From Rhodopseudomonas pentothenatexigens (GTDB lineage Bacteria > Pseudomonadota > Alphaproteobacteria > Rhizobiales > Xanthobacteraceae), in the NCBI RefSeq assembly GCF_900218015.1, contig NZ_UFQQ01000024.1, positions 1 to 64,000 on the forward strand: DNA of 64,000 nt, given 5' to 3'. Below are positions 1 through 8,745 of the stretch, piece after piece (within the stretch, counting starts at the first letter, position 1; every line of letters begins with the position of its first letter). Below the pieces are notes generated by a model. It searched no databases. It saw nothing but the letters and a program-made list of their open reading frames with translations, and had not been told where the DNA came from. A program made the position numbers and the translations under genes.

Positions 1-132
1 TACAACGCCCTTCGCCTGCAAGGAAAACCCGGAAAGGTCGCGCTCATCGCAATCGCCCGAAAACTGCTCGTCACAGCCAACGCACTCGTCAAAGCAGACA
101 CGCCATATCAAGGTAAGACCCTTGACACATGA
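1..132 (+). CDS. IS110-family transposase, C-terminal end (partial)
   Basis: An open frame runs in from the left window edge and stops at TGA 130-132, giving 43 residues. The stretch GKVALIAIARKLLVTANAL followed by a short polar tail is the characteristic end of IS110/IS116/IS902 transposases (Transposase_20 domain end). These DEDD transposases act with a structured bridge RNA from the element's non-coding end. The rest of the gene and the left end of the element lie outside the window. Whether the full copy is intact cannot be seen. It directly abuts a half copy of a palindromic chromosomal repeat. Confidence 0.85.
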   Translation, partial: YNALRLQGKPGKVALIAIARKLLVTANALVKADTPYQGKTLDT

Positions 133-138
133 GACAGT

Positions 139-182
139 CGCCGGGTGCGCACGAGCTGGCGCTCACGCGCCCCGGAATGACG
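139..182 (+). repeat. half copy of family A palindromic repeat next to IS110 end
   Basis: The segment carries a CCGGGT-GCGC arm, a short spacer and GCGCCCCGGAATGACG. It matches the right half of the family A palindrome found complete at 8491-8591 and 21229-21344. The left half is absent and IS110 sequence sits in its place, so the element appears to have inserted into the repeat. Confidence 0.65.
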
Positions 183-290
183 CCCCGTGGCGGATCGCGG
201 CGATCACGCGCACGTATCGACCGCCACGCGCCGTCGTCATCGAACCGTCATTTGCCGCTCCTACGGTCCCGCGCATCAATCAGGACCGTG

Positions 291-2048
291 ATGATGATCA
301 GGCATGTTGTGGCGGCGGCGGTTGCGTCGCTGATGTTGGTTTCGGCTGCCCCGGCCCAGACGATCTATCCGATCGACCGCGCCGAGATTCTGGTCGGCGC
401 AACGTTCGATCTGAAGGTCGAGTTTGCCGACGAGGTCGCGGCCGACAAGGCGACGCTCACGGTCAACGGCGCCGACGCCGCGAGCGTGTTCGGCAAGGCG
501 CCGGAGCTGATCGCGCGCGAGGCCGGCCAGCCGCGATCGGCGCTGCTGCTGCGCGACGTGACGCTGAATAAGCCCGGCCGCTACACCATCGAGGCCGGCG
601 ACGGCGCGGCACGCCGCAGCGTGAGCTGGACGGTGTACGACACCGGGCCGCGGCGAGCCAGGAACGTGATCCTGTTCGTCGGCGACGGGCTGTCGCCGGC
701 GCACCGGGTGGCGGCGCGGCTGCTGTCGAAGGGCATCCAGCAAGGCCGGGCGCTCGGCAAGCTGGCGATCGACGACATGCCGCAGATGGCGCTGGTGTCG
801 ACCGCCGGCAGCGACTCGATCATCACCGATTCCGCCAATGCCGCCAGCGCCTACGCCACCGGCCACAAGGCCGCGGTCAACGCGATGGGCGTCTATGCCG
901 ATCGCACCCCCGACCCGTTCGACGATCCCAAGGTCGAGACGCTGGCGTCGCTGGCCAAGCGCCGGCTCGGACTGGCGGTCGGCATCGTGACCAATACAGA
1001 GGTCGAGGACGCGACGCCCGCCGCGGTGATCGCCCACACCCGCCGCCGCGCCGCCTACGACCAGATCGTCGCGCAGTTCTACGCCGCGCAGCCCGACGTG
1101 CTGATGGGCGGTGGCGCCGCTTACTTCCTGCCGAACAGCGCCGGCGGCAAGCGCAAGGACGACGTCGATTATCTGGCGAAGTTCCGCGACGCCGGCTACG
1201 CGGTCGCCACCAACGCGACCGAGCTGGACGCAGCAGGCAAGGAGAACCCGCGAAAACTGCTCGGCCTGTTCGCGCCCGGCAACATGGACGGCGTGCTCGA
1301 CCGCCGCTTCCTCAAAGGCGGCGGCGTCGCGAAGAACCCGGATCAGCCCGATCTCACCCAGCAGGTCGCGGTCGCGCTCGATATCTTGGCGAAGAACGAG
1401 GCCGGCTTCTTCCTGATGGTCGAGTCCGGGCTGATCGACAAATACGCCCATGCGCTCGACATGGAGCGCGCCGTCTACGACACCATCATGCTCGACAACG
1501 CGGTGCGCCAGACCCGCGACTGGGCGCGTGCGCGCGGCGACGACACGCTGATCCTGGTGGTGGCCGATCACAACCATCCCAACGCGCTGGTCGGCACGGT
1601 GCGCGACGATCTCGCCGAGGGCGACGACGTGCCGCTGCGCGAGCGGATCGGCGTCTACGACCGCGCCGGCTTCCCGAACTATCCGGCGCCGGACCAGGAC
1701 GGCTATCCGGACCGCGTCGACGTCAGCCGGCGGCTGGCGATCTTCTCGGCCAGCCTGCCGGATCACTACGAGACGCTGCGGCCGAAGCTCGACGGACCGA
1801 ACCAGCCGACCGAGGCCGGCGACAAGCCCGGCACCTTCAAGGCCAACGACAAGTACAAGGGCGTGCCCGGCGCGGTGCTCAGAATCGGCAATCTGCCGGC
1901 GATGATGAACGCCAGCGTGCATTCCGGCGAGGACGTGATCCTGACCGCCGCCGGCCCCGGCAGCGACCGGGTCCGCGGTTCGATGGAGAACACCGACGTG
2001 TTCCGGGTGATGGCCGAGGCGCTGGGGCTAGGCGCCGAGGCCAAGTAA
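291..2048 (+). CDS. alkaline phosphatase, secreted
   Basis: A 585-residue alkaline-phosphatase superfamily enzyme that releases phosphate from monoesters in the periplasm. I start at ATG 291 because the next ~22 residues form a clean signal peptide (basic start, Ala/Val-rich core, SAAPAQ cleavage site); a longer frame upstream reads into repeat DNA. Metal-site motif ILFVGDGLSPAHR lies near residue 125-137. The nucleophile serine is in TDSANAASAYATG near residue 183. The late metal histidines are in VVADHNHP near residue 422-429. These are the hallmark motifs of the PhoA-type family. It converges on the EAL-domain gene with only 9 bases between stop codons. No Pho box was identified upstream, where repeat/IS DNA begins almost at once. 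Confidence 0.9.
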   Translation: MMIRHVVAAAVASLMLVSAAPAQTIYPIDRAEILVGATFDLKVEFADEVAADKATLTVNGADAASVFGKAPELIAREAGQPRSALLLRDVTLNKPGRYTIEAGDGAARRSVSWTVYDTGPRRARNVILFVGDGLSPAHRVAARLLSKGIQQGRALGKLAIDDMPQMALVSTAGSDSIITDSANAASAYATGHKAAVNAMGVYADRTPDPFDDPKVETLASLAKRRLGLAVGIVTNTEVEDATPAAVIAHTRRRAAYDQIVAQFYAAQPDVLMGGGAAYFLPNSAGGKRKDDVDYLAKFRDAGYAVATNATELDAAGKENPRKLLGLFAPGNMDGVLDRRFLKGGGVAKNPDQPDLTQQVAVALDILAKNEAGFFLMVESGLIDKYAHALDMERAVYDTIMLDNAVRQTRDWARARGDDTLILVVADHNHPNALVGTVRDDLAEGDDVPLRERIGVYDRAGFPNYPAPDQDGYPDRVDVSRRLAIFSASLPDHYETLRPKLDGPNQPTEAGDKPGTFKANDKYKGVPGAVLRIGNLPAMMNASVHSGEDVILTAAGPGSDRVRGSMENTDVFRVMAEALGLGAEAK

Positions 2049-2057
2049 CGGCGCAGC

Positions 2058-4292
2058 TCACGCCACCCGCACCGAGTCCATCGCGAATGGGGCGCCGGCC
2101 GAGACGCCGCTCTGCTGCAGGTCGAGCAGCCCGGCGATCTCGGCATTGGGCCGGGCGTGGCTGAACAGATAGCCCTGCGCTTCCTGGCAGCCTTCGGCGC
2201 GCAGCCAGCGCAGTTCCGCTTCGCTCTCGACACCCTCCGCCGTGATGGTGACGCCGAGACCGCTGCCGAGGCTGATGATGGCGCGGACGATCGCCTGGGA
2301 TTCGCGGTTGTCGCACAGCCCGCGGACGAACGACTGATCGATCTTGATCTTGTCGAACGGGAAGCTGCGCAAGTAGCTCAGCGACGAGTAGCCGGTGCCG
2401 AAATCGTCCATCGAGATCCGCACCCCGAGCGCGCGCAGCGCGTGCAGCGTCGCCAGCACCTGGCTGCTCTTTTCGAGCAGCAGCGTCTCGGTGATCTCCA
2501 GCTCCAGCCGGCGCGGCGGCAGCCCGGACTGCTTCAGCGCGTCCATCACCACCGACAAGAGGTTGCCGACGCGGAATTGCAGCGGCGACAGATTGACGGC
2601 GACACGGACGTCGTCGGGCCAGCGCGCCGCGTCCATGCAGGCCGAGCGCAGGATCTGCGCGCCGATGGCGTTGATCAGGCCGGTGTCCTCGGCCACCGGA
2701 ATGAACTCGGCCGGCGAGATCATGCCGCGCTCCGGATGCGGCCAGCGCACCAGCGCTTCGCTGCCGGTGATGCGGCCGTCGGCGAGCCGGACCAGCGGCT
2801 GATAATACGGGCGCAGCACTTCGTGCTGCAGCGCCGCGCGCAGATCTGTCTCGATCTTGCGGCGGGCCTGGGCGCGCGCATCCATCCCGGCCTCGAAGAA
2901 GCTGAAGGTGCCGCGGGTGTCCTTCTTGGCGCGCGACAGCGCCATGTCGGCGTTCATCAGCAGCTTTTCGGAATCGTCGCCGTCGCCGGGCGCCACCGCG
3001 ATGCCGATGCTGGCACCGACCACCACCGAATGACCCTGCAGCAGATACGGCTCGGCGATCGCGTGCAGCAATCGCTTGGCGAGCAGCACGATGTCCTCGG
3101 GCCGCTTGATGCCGGTCTGGATCACCGCGAATTCGTCGGAGTTGAGCCGCGCCAGCGGGTCTTCCTCGCGCAGCGTCGAGCGCAGCCGGCGGGCGACGCC
3201 GCGCAGCAGCTTGTCGCCGACGGCGTGGCCGAGCGTGTCGTTGACCGCCTTGAAATTGTCGATACCGACGAACAGCACCGCGATCTTCTCGCCGGTGCGG
3301 CGGGTGTGGATCAGCAGCTCGTCGAGCCGCTTGCGCAGCGAATTGCGGTTCGGCAGCCCGGTCAGGCCGTCGTGATGCGCCATGAAGGCGAGCCGCATCT
3401 CGGCGCGCTTGCGCTCGGTGATGTCCATCAGCGCCAGCAGCACCGCCGGTTCGCCGTTGTAGACGAGTTGCCGCGAATAGATCGCCAGATCGATCAGCGA
3501 TCCGTCGGCCTTGACGTGTTTCCAGGTGCGTGCGGTGCGCTCCTCGTGGGTCTGATCGCCGGCCCACGGCAGCTCGGTGTCGAACGCCTGCAGGCGGCGG
3601 ACGGTCAGCGAGGCGAATTCGGACGGCGAATAGCCGTAGTGCTCGACCGCAGCGTCGTTGACCGCGAGGATTCGTTCGTCGTTCAGCGCGCAGACGATCA
3701 TCGGCACCGGGTTGCTGTCGAACATCAGCCGGAACGACGCCTCGCGTTGCTTCAGCTCGGTGATGTCGACGCGCAGGCCGATGATGCCGCCGTCCGAGGT
3801 GGTGCGTTCCTCGATCTGGATGCAGCGACCGTCGGCCAGCACCTGCTCGTGGCTGGGGCCGGGATTGAACATCCGGGCCAGCCGCTCGGCGATCCACTCC
3901 TCTTCCCGGCCGATCGCCTCGGGGTAATCGCCGCGCGCGATGCCGGTCCGCAGCGTGTCCTGGATCCGCGCTCCGGGTTTGAACTGATCGGCGCTGGCCT
4001 TGTAGATTTCCGCGTAGCGCTTGTTCCAGAGGATGTAGCGACCGTCGGCGTCGAGAAACACGATGCCTTGCGGGATCAGGTCGATGGCTTCGCGCAAACG
4101 CTCGTGCGAACGCCGCGCCTGTTCGAGCGCGGCTTTGACGGCGCGTTCGCCGGCCTCGGCCGGAGCGTTCCTCCGGCGCCCGGGCTTCGACACCAGCTTC
4201 GGCGTCGGCATCCCGCACCTGCGGGATGGAGCGCTGACGGATTCCGGGCGGTATCGCGCCGCCTTCTTCTTTTTCAGCCGAAACTGCGGCAT
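2058..4292 (-). CDS. PAS-PAS-GGDEF(degenerate)-EAL signalling protein
   Basis: A cytoplasmic cyclic-di-GMP turnover protein of 744 residues from ATG 4292 (MPQFRLKKKK). The longer frame upstream lacks domain-like sequence. Order: basic N-terminus (1-45), two PAS domains (about 50-165 and 165-285; LDADGRYILWN is a typical PAS strand), a GGDEF-type domain (about 290-455) and an EAL domain (about 465-715). The cyclase signature reads LARLNSDEFAVI near residue 383, so both glycines of GGDEF are replaced and cyclase activity is doubtful. The EAL site looks intact: SEALVRW near 511 and DDFGTGYSSLSYLR near 628. The likely net activity is c-di-GMP phosphodiesterase, with the degenerate domain perhaps binding GTP as a regulator; that is inference. 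Confidence 0.9.
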   Translation of the reverse strand: MPQFRLKKKKAARYRPESVSAPSRRCGMPTPKLVSKPGRRRNAPAEAGERAVKAALEQARRSHERLREAIDLIPQGIVFLDADGRYILWNKRYAEIYKASADQFKPGARIQDTLRTGIARGDYPEAIGREEEWIAERLARMFNPGPSHEQVLADGRCIQIEERTTSDGGIIGLRVDITELKQREASFRLMFDSNPVPMIVCALNDERILAVNDAAVEHYGYSPSEFASLTVRRLQAFDTELPWAGDQTHEERTARTWKHVKADGSLIDLAIYSRQLVYNGEPAVLLALMDITERKRAEMRLAFMAHHDGLTGLPNRNSLRKRLDELLIHTRRTGEKIAVLFVGIDNFKAVNDTLGHAVGDKLLRGVARRLRSTLREEDPLARLNSDEFAVIQTGIKRPEDIVLLAKRLLHAIAEPYLLQGHSVVVGASIGIAVAPGDGDDSEKLLMNADMALSRAKKDTRGTFSFFEAGMDARAQARRKIETDLRAALQHEVLRPYYQPLVRLADGRITGSEALVRWPHPERGMISPAEFIPVAEDTGLINAIGAQILRSACMDAARWPDDVRVAVNLSPLQFRVGNLLSVVMDALKQSGLPPRRLELEITETLLLEKSSQVLATLHALRALGVRISMDDFGTGYSSLSYLRSFPFDKIKIDQSFVRGLCDNRESQAIVRAIISLGSGLGVTITAEGVESEAELRWLRAEGCQEAQGYLFSHARPNAEIAGLLDLQQSGVSAGAPFAMDSVRVA

Positions 4293-4676
4293 CCGCCACG
4301 CCCCACCACGCAAATGACGCCCTTGTTGTGCAATAAGTGTCTGAAAAAATTGTATAACCGCAGCATCGGGCCCGCCCCGCCGAGACGCCGCAGGATTCGG
4401 CGCTGCCTGATTGGCGGGCAGAACGACACTGTGTTCCGGTGCCAGGCGACCACTCCTCGGACGAATTCCGGAACCGGAGCCGGCATTCACCGGCTTCCTG
4501 CCTATGCGTTGAGCGATCTTGTGTCCGCCGCTGCAAGTTTCACCAAGGTTGCTTAGAGTTAGCAGGTCCTTAAGGAAGCCGAACGGACGGATGCGCGGGC
4601 CCCTGCGCGGCACGCTCGTTGCGGCGTGACGCGATCACGATCGAGATCGGCGGCAGGCTTGCGGTATAGTGGACCC
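4293..4676. other. 384-bp intergenic region between divergent genes
   Basis: This gap separates the EAL-domain gene (minus) from mepA (plus), so it must hold promoters for both. An AT-rich island at about 4322-4362 stands out from the GC-rich surroundings and is the best promoter candidate for the minus-strand gene. A TATAGT hexamer at 4665-4670, 6 bases before the mepA ATG, would give a nearly leaderless mRNA if it is a -10 box, but no good -35 is visible. No convincing gene was found. Confidence 0.5.
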
Positions 4677-5639
4677 ATGCGCCCCGCGATTCTCGCCGTC
4701 CCGACGTGGTTCGCCGCTCTGCTGGCGACGATGATGACGTTCGTCACCGCCGCCGCAGCCCAGGACAAGGGCACGGTCAACCCCAGACCGCTGCCGCCCC
4801 TCGCCAATCCGAACGACCCGCAGCTCGCCGCCCGCGAGCTGTTCGCCCGCAAGCCGCTGCCGGCCGCGCTGCCGCCGCGACCGATCGGTTTCTACGCCAA
4901 GGGCTGCATGGCCGGCGGCGAGGCGCTGCCGGTCAACGGACCGACCTGGCAGGTGATGCGGCTGTCGCGCAACCGCAATTGGGCGCTGCCCGAGACGGTC
5001 AGACTGATCGAGCGCGTCGCCGCCAAGGCCCACGCCCAGGCCGGCTGGCCCGGCATCCTCGTCGGCGACATGTCACAGCCGCGCGGCGGGCCGATGCTCA
5101 CCGGTCACGCCAGCCATCAGGTCGGGCTCGACGCCGACATCTGGCTGACGCCGATGCCGGACCGCCGCCTGTCGCGCAACGAGCGCGAAGAGATGTCGGC
5201 GGTGATGATGGTGCGCCGCGACCGGCTGGATATCGACCCGCCGGCCTGGACTTCGACCCATTGGAAAGTGATCCGCGCCGCTGCGCTGGAGCCCCGGGTG
5301 GACCGGATCTTCGTCAACGCGGCGATCAAGAAGGCGTTGTGCCGCGAGGCCAAGGGCGACCGGAGCTGGCTGCACAAGGTGCGCCCGATGTACGGCCACG
5401 ACTATCACTTCCACATCCGGCTGAGTTGCCCGGCCGGCGTCGACGGCTGCACGCCGCAGCCCGCGCCGCCGCCGGGCGAAGGCTGCAGCGCGTCCGACTT
5501 CGCCTATTGGTTCAGCGACGCAGTGCTGCATCCGAAGCCGCCGACCAAGCCGCCGCCGCCGCGGCACCAGCTGACGCTGTCGGAGCTGCCGGCCGAATGC
5601 CGCGCCGTGCTGAACGCGCCCGACAAGAAGCCGGACTGA
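4677..5639 (+). CDS. mepA: penicillin-insensitive murein endopeptidase MepA
   Basis: A periplasmic zinc metallo-endopeptidase (peptidase family M74) of 320 residues that cuts D-Ala-meso-DAP cross-links in peptidoglycan. The ATG at 4677 starts a signal peptide (MRPAILAVPTWF...TAAAAQ). Zinc-ligand motif GHASHQVGLDADIW is near residue 142-155, and the second ligand cluster HDYHFHIRLSC near residue 241-251; both match MepA closely. The C-terminal tail is proline-rich (PPTKPPPPRHQ). An in-frame ATG at 4626 would put 17 arginine/serine-rich residues before the signal peptide and is less likely. It is followed by a convergent antiporter gene 20 bases away. Confidence 0.93.
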   Translation: MRPAILAVPTWFAALLATMMTFVTAAAAQDKGTVNPRPLPPLANPNDPQLAARELFARKPLPAALPPRPIGFYAKGCMAGGEALPVNGPTWQVMRLSRNRNWALPETVRLIERVAAKAHAQAGWPGILVGDMSQPRGGPMLTGHASHQVGLDADIWLTPMPDRRLSRNEREEMSAVMMVRRDRLDIDPPAWTSTHWKVIRAAALEPRVDRIFVNAAIKKALCREAKGDRSWLHKVRPMYGHDYHFHIRLSCPAGVDGCTPQPAPPPGEGCSASDFAYWFSDAVLHPKPPTKPPPPRHQLTLSELPAECRAVLNAPDKKPD

Positions 5640-5659
5640 CCGTTTCCAAAGCGTCTGGG

Positions 5660-7456
5660 CTAAACGCCTGCGAGCAGCGACCAGATTTCCGACAGCTTGG
5701 CCTTCAGCTTGGCGAACCGGGTCGGCGGCGGCGCTTCGTCCTCGTCTTCCGGCAGCCGCAGCCCGACCACGTTGACGCGTCCGCCGCCGAGGCTGCGCGC
5801 CACCAGCACGATCGAATCCAGCGGCAAGGTCGCGCCGACCATCGGCGCGTGGTCGAGATGGATGTCGAAGTAGTCGGCCAGCGTCAGCGCCTCCTGGCCG
5901 CTCGGCACACTGACCCCGTAGGCGGCGGCGAGATCGCCGAGCGAGGTCTCGCCGGGCACGATGAAATCGCCGAGCAGGTGCGGGTCCGGCGCGGTCGACG
6001 GCGGCATGTCGACGAAGAAGCGGTCGAGCGCCGCGGCTTTCTCCGGCGGCGCCAGCAGATAGACATAGTCGCCCGGCGCGACCGGCTCCGCCTCCTCCGG
6101 CGTCAGGATCCGCTCGTCGCGGATCACCAGCGTCGGCTTCGACCAGGACGGGATCAGGCCGCGTTTCAGATACAGGCTCTTCGGCCGCACCGCATAGCCG
6201 ACCAGCTGCTGTTCGAGCTGGCCCGGCAGATCCAATTCGATGCGGCGCGGGCCGCGATCGCTGCGCGGCAGCGCGACGTGCAGCCTGCGGGCCGCCGGCG
6301 CCAGCGTCCAGCCCTGCAGCATCAGCGAGATCAGCACCACCACGAAGGCGACATCGAAATACTGGTAGGCGTTCGACAGCCCGACCAGCATCGGGATCGA
6401 GGCGAGGAAGATCGCGACGGCGCCGCGCAGGCCGACCCAGGCGATGAACAGCCGCTCCCGCCAGTTGAACCGGAACGGCGCCAGACAGATGAACACCGCG
6501 AGCGGCCGCGCCACCAGCATCAGGGCCAGCGCGATCACCACCGCGGGGCCGATGCTGCTCATCAGCCGCTGCGGCGACACCAGCAGGCCGAGCAGCACGA
6601 ACATCACGATCTGCGCCAGCCAGGTCGCGGCGTCGAGAAACGCCACCACCGAATTGTGCGCGCGGGTCGGCTGATTGCCGATGATCATGCCGGCGAGATA
6701 GACCGCCAGGAAGCCGGAAGCATGCGAGATCTGCGCCGCACCGAATACCACCAGCGCGGCGGTGGTGACGAACGGCGCATGCAGGCCCTGCGGCAACGCC
6801 ACCCGGTTCAGCGCCATCACCACGATGCGACCACCGACCACGCCGATCAGGGCGCCGAGCACGCCCTGCTGCAGCAATTCGAGCACGACGTCCCAGATCG
6901 AGCCCTGGCCGCCATGGGTGATCAGCTCGACCAGCATCAGCGTCAGGAACACTGCGAACGGATCGTTGGTGCCGGATTCGACCTCCAGCGTGGCGCCGAC
7001 GCGCGGGCGCAGCCGCAGGCCTTGGGAATGCACCAGCAGGAACACTGCGGCAGCGTCGGTGGAGGCGACCACGGCGCCGGCCAGCAGCGCCTCGACCCAG
7101 CTCAGGTCGAGCATGTATTTCGCCACCGGCGCGGTGATCAGCGCCGTCAGCAGCACGCCGAAGGTGGCCAGCCCCATCGACGGCGCCAGCACCGCCTTGA
7201 TGCTGGAGAACCGGGTCTTCAGCCCGCCATCGAACAGAATCAGCGCCAGCGCCACCGAACCGACCAGATAGGTGGTGCCGAGATCGTTGAAATTCAGCCC
7301 GCCGGGACCGGCATCGCCGGCCAGGATACCGACCACGAGGAACACCAGCAGCAACGGCGCGCCGAACCGCAGCGCCAGCAGGCTCGACAGGATCCCCGCC
7401 ATCACCAGGACCGAGCCGAGCAGAATCGCGATGCTGACCGAGTCGAGGGACTCCAT
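5660..7456 (-). CDS. cvrA: CvrA/NhaP2-type potassium/proton antiporter
   Basis: A 598-residue inner-membrane CPA1 cation/proton antiporter. The start is ATG 7456 with a GAGAGG ribosome site just upstream; a frame continues further up but without membrane character. Residues ~1-390 are about twelve hydrophobic segments with the conserved ion-site region AVVASTDAAAVF and ESGTNDPFAVF. A TrkA-C (RCK-C) regulatory domain follows at ~405-485, then a CorC/HlyC-like domain at ~500-580. That order and length fit the E. coli CvrA (YcgO)/Vibrio NhaP2 group, which export K+ in exchange for protons and protect against low osmolarity or potassium overload. Ion specificity is inferred from domain order, not from a tested residue set. 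Confidence 0.88.
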   Translation of the reverse strand: MESLDSVSIAILLGSVLVMAGILSSLLALRFGAPLLLVFLVVGILAGDAGPGGLNFNDLGTTYLVGSVALALILFDGGLKTRFSSIKAVLAPSMGLATFGVLLTALITAPVAKYMLDLSWVEALLAGAVVASTDAAAVFLLVHSQGLRLRPRVGATLEVESGTNDPFAVFLTLMLVELITHGGQGSIWDVVLELLQQGVLGALIGVVGGRIVVMALNRVALPQGLHAPFVTTAALVVFGAAQISHASGFLAVYLAGMIIGNQPTRAHNSVVAFLDAATWLAQIVMFVLLGLLVSPQRLMSSIGPAVVIALALMLVARPLAVFICLAPFRFNWRERLFIAWVGLRGAVAIFLASIPMLVGLSNAYQYFDVAFVVVLISLMLQGWTLAPAARRLHVALPRSDRGPRRIELDLPGQLEQQLVGYAVRPKSLYLKRGLIPSWSKPTLVIRDERILTPEEAEPVAPGDYVYLLAPPEKAAALDRFFVDMPPSTAPDPHLLGDFIVPGETSLGDLAAAYGVSVPSGQEALTLADYFDIHLDHAPMVGATLPLDSIVLVARSLGGGRVNVVGLRLPEDEDEAPPPTRFAKLKAKLSEIWSLLAGV

Positions 7457-7655
7457 TGCCTCTCTGCGATTTGGGGTGAAGGACGCGCCTCGCATCCTTA
7501 TCGTCGCCGGGTCGCGGCGCCAAGTGCGCGATGCGCCGGCGGCCGGCGCCATGCCGGGCCGGCGGAGCAGGCGGCCGGTGCCTGCGCTTGCTGCGCGCTG
7601 CCGCGGTCACTAGATTGGGGTTCAAATCATCCGCACGCCGAAAAGACTGGACCGC

Positions 7656-8480
7656 ATGAGCTACGTCGACGCCTCCGAAGCCGCCCTGCGCAAGACCGGG
7701 CAGATCAAGCTGCACGGGCCTGCCGGCTTCGCCGGGATGCGCAAGGCCGGCCAGTTGGTGGCGCGCTGCCTCGACGAACTGGTCGACATCGTCAAACCGG
7801 GGGTCCCGACCTCGAAGATCGACGACTTCGTCCGCGAGTTCGCCTTCAGCCACGGCGCCTATCCGGCGACGCTGATGTATCGCGGCTATCGCTACTCGAC
7901 CTGCACCTCGCTGAACCACGTGGTCTGCCACGGCATGCCGGGCGATCGGCCGCTGAAGGAAGGCGACATCGTCAACATCGACGTCACCATGATCCTGGAC
8001 GGCTGGTACGGCGACTCCAGCCGGATGTACCCGGTGGGCCCGATCGCCCGCAAAGCCGAGCGGCTGATCGACGTCACCTACGAGTCGCTGCTGCGCGGAA
8101 TCGCCGCGGTCAAGCCGGGCGGCACCACCGGCGACATCGGCCACGCCATCCAGAGCTTCGTCGAGCCGCAGCAGATGAGCGTAGTGCGTGACTTCTGCGG
8201 CCACGGCCTCGGCCGGCTGTTCCACGACGAGCCGAACATCATCCACGTCGGCAGCCCGGGTCAGGGCGTGGTGCTGAAGCCGGGGATGTTCTTCACGATC
8301 GAGCCGATGATCAATCTCGGCAAACCCTATGTGAAGATTCTGTCCGACGGCTGGACCGCGGTGACCCGCGATCGTTCGCTGTCGGCGCAGTTCGAACATT
8401 CGATCGGTGTCACCGAGGACGGCTGCGAGATCTTCACGCTGTCGCCGAAGAACCTCGACAAGCCGCCGTTCCAGAGCTGA
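7656..8480 (+). CDS. map: methionine aminopeptidase, type I
   Basis: A 274-residue cytosolic metalloprotease that removes the initiator methionine from nascent proteins. The pita-bread fold residues are visible: HVVCHGMP substrate-site histidine near residue 88-95, the two metal aspartates in NIDVTMILDGWYGDSS, GHGLGRLFHDEP with the metal histidine, TIEPM glutamate, and the terminal glutamate in EHSIGVTEDG. Length and absence of a long insert or zinc-finger extension indicate the bacterial type Ia enzyme. It points away from the antiporter gene (199 bases between starts) and is followed by a mosaic of intergenic repeats. Confidence 0.96.
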   Translation: MSYVDASEAALRKTGQIKLHGPAGFAGMRKAGQLVARCLDELVDIVKPGVPTSKIDDFVREFAFSHGAYPATLMYRGYRYSTCTSLNHVVCHGMPGDRPLKEGDIVNIDVTMILDGWYGDSSRMYPVGPIARKAERLIDVTYESLLRGIAAVKPGGTTGDIGHAIQSFVEPQQMSVVRDFCGHGLGRLFHDEPNIIHVGSPGQGVVLKPGMFFTIEPMINLGKPYVKILSDGWTAVTRDRSLSAQFEHSIGVTEDGCEIFTLSPKNLDKPPFQS

Positions 8481-8490
8481 GCGGATCCGT

Positions 8491-8591
8491 CGTCATTCCG
8501 GAGCGCGCCGTCAGGCGCGAACCCGGAATCCCAATGTCAGTGCGAAGAGAGATTCCGGGTTCGCGAGCGATGCTCGCGCCCCGGAATGACG
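8491..8591. repeat. family A palindromic repeat (complete)
   Basis: The element begins CGTCATTCCGGAGCGCGC and ends GCGCCCCGGAATGACG, so its two ends are inverted copies. The centre holds GAACCCGGAATC and its inverse GATTCCGGGTTC. On transcription this would fold into a long branched hairpin. A second complete copy is at 21229-21344 and a half copy at 139-182. Confidence 0.85.
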
Positions 8592-8627
8592 CGTTGCGAG
8601 ACCTCGCTCCGCGGAGCAAGCGCAGCG

Positions 8628-8725
8628 CGCGTAGGGTGGGCAAAGACGCTTGCGCCGTGCCTCTCCCCACGCAGCGCGCGCCCCCTCTCCCGCCTGCGGG
8701 AGAGGGTCGGGGTGAGGGCGTCACG
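8628..8725. repeat. truncated intergenic repeats (GTAGGGTGGGCAAAG and CCCTCTCCC types)
   Basis: GTAGGGTGGGCAAAG...CGTGCC at about 8632-8660 resembles one arm of a repeat I know from Bradyrhizobium-type genomes. CCCCTCTCCCGCCTGCGGGAG with AGGGTCGGGGTGAGGG at about 8690-8720 forms a hairpin of another such repeat. Both look incomplete. Together with the family A copy at 8491 they fill the space between map and ku, which converge here. Confidence 0.5.
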
Positions 8726-8745
8726 GGCACTGCGGTTGCGGTGAA

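Noticed and set aside
4706-8191. 1161-residue frame on the plus strand
   Set aside because: It runs through mepA in another frame, then antisense to the antiporter gene and into map. It is Arg/Gln/Asp-rich low-complexity translation typical of out-of-frame GC-rich DNA.
5073-8399. 1108-residue frame on the minus strand
   Set aside because: It covers mepA and map antisense and the antiporter gene out of frame. No domain is recognisable in it.
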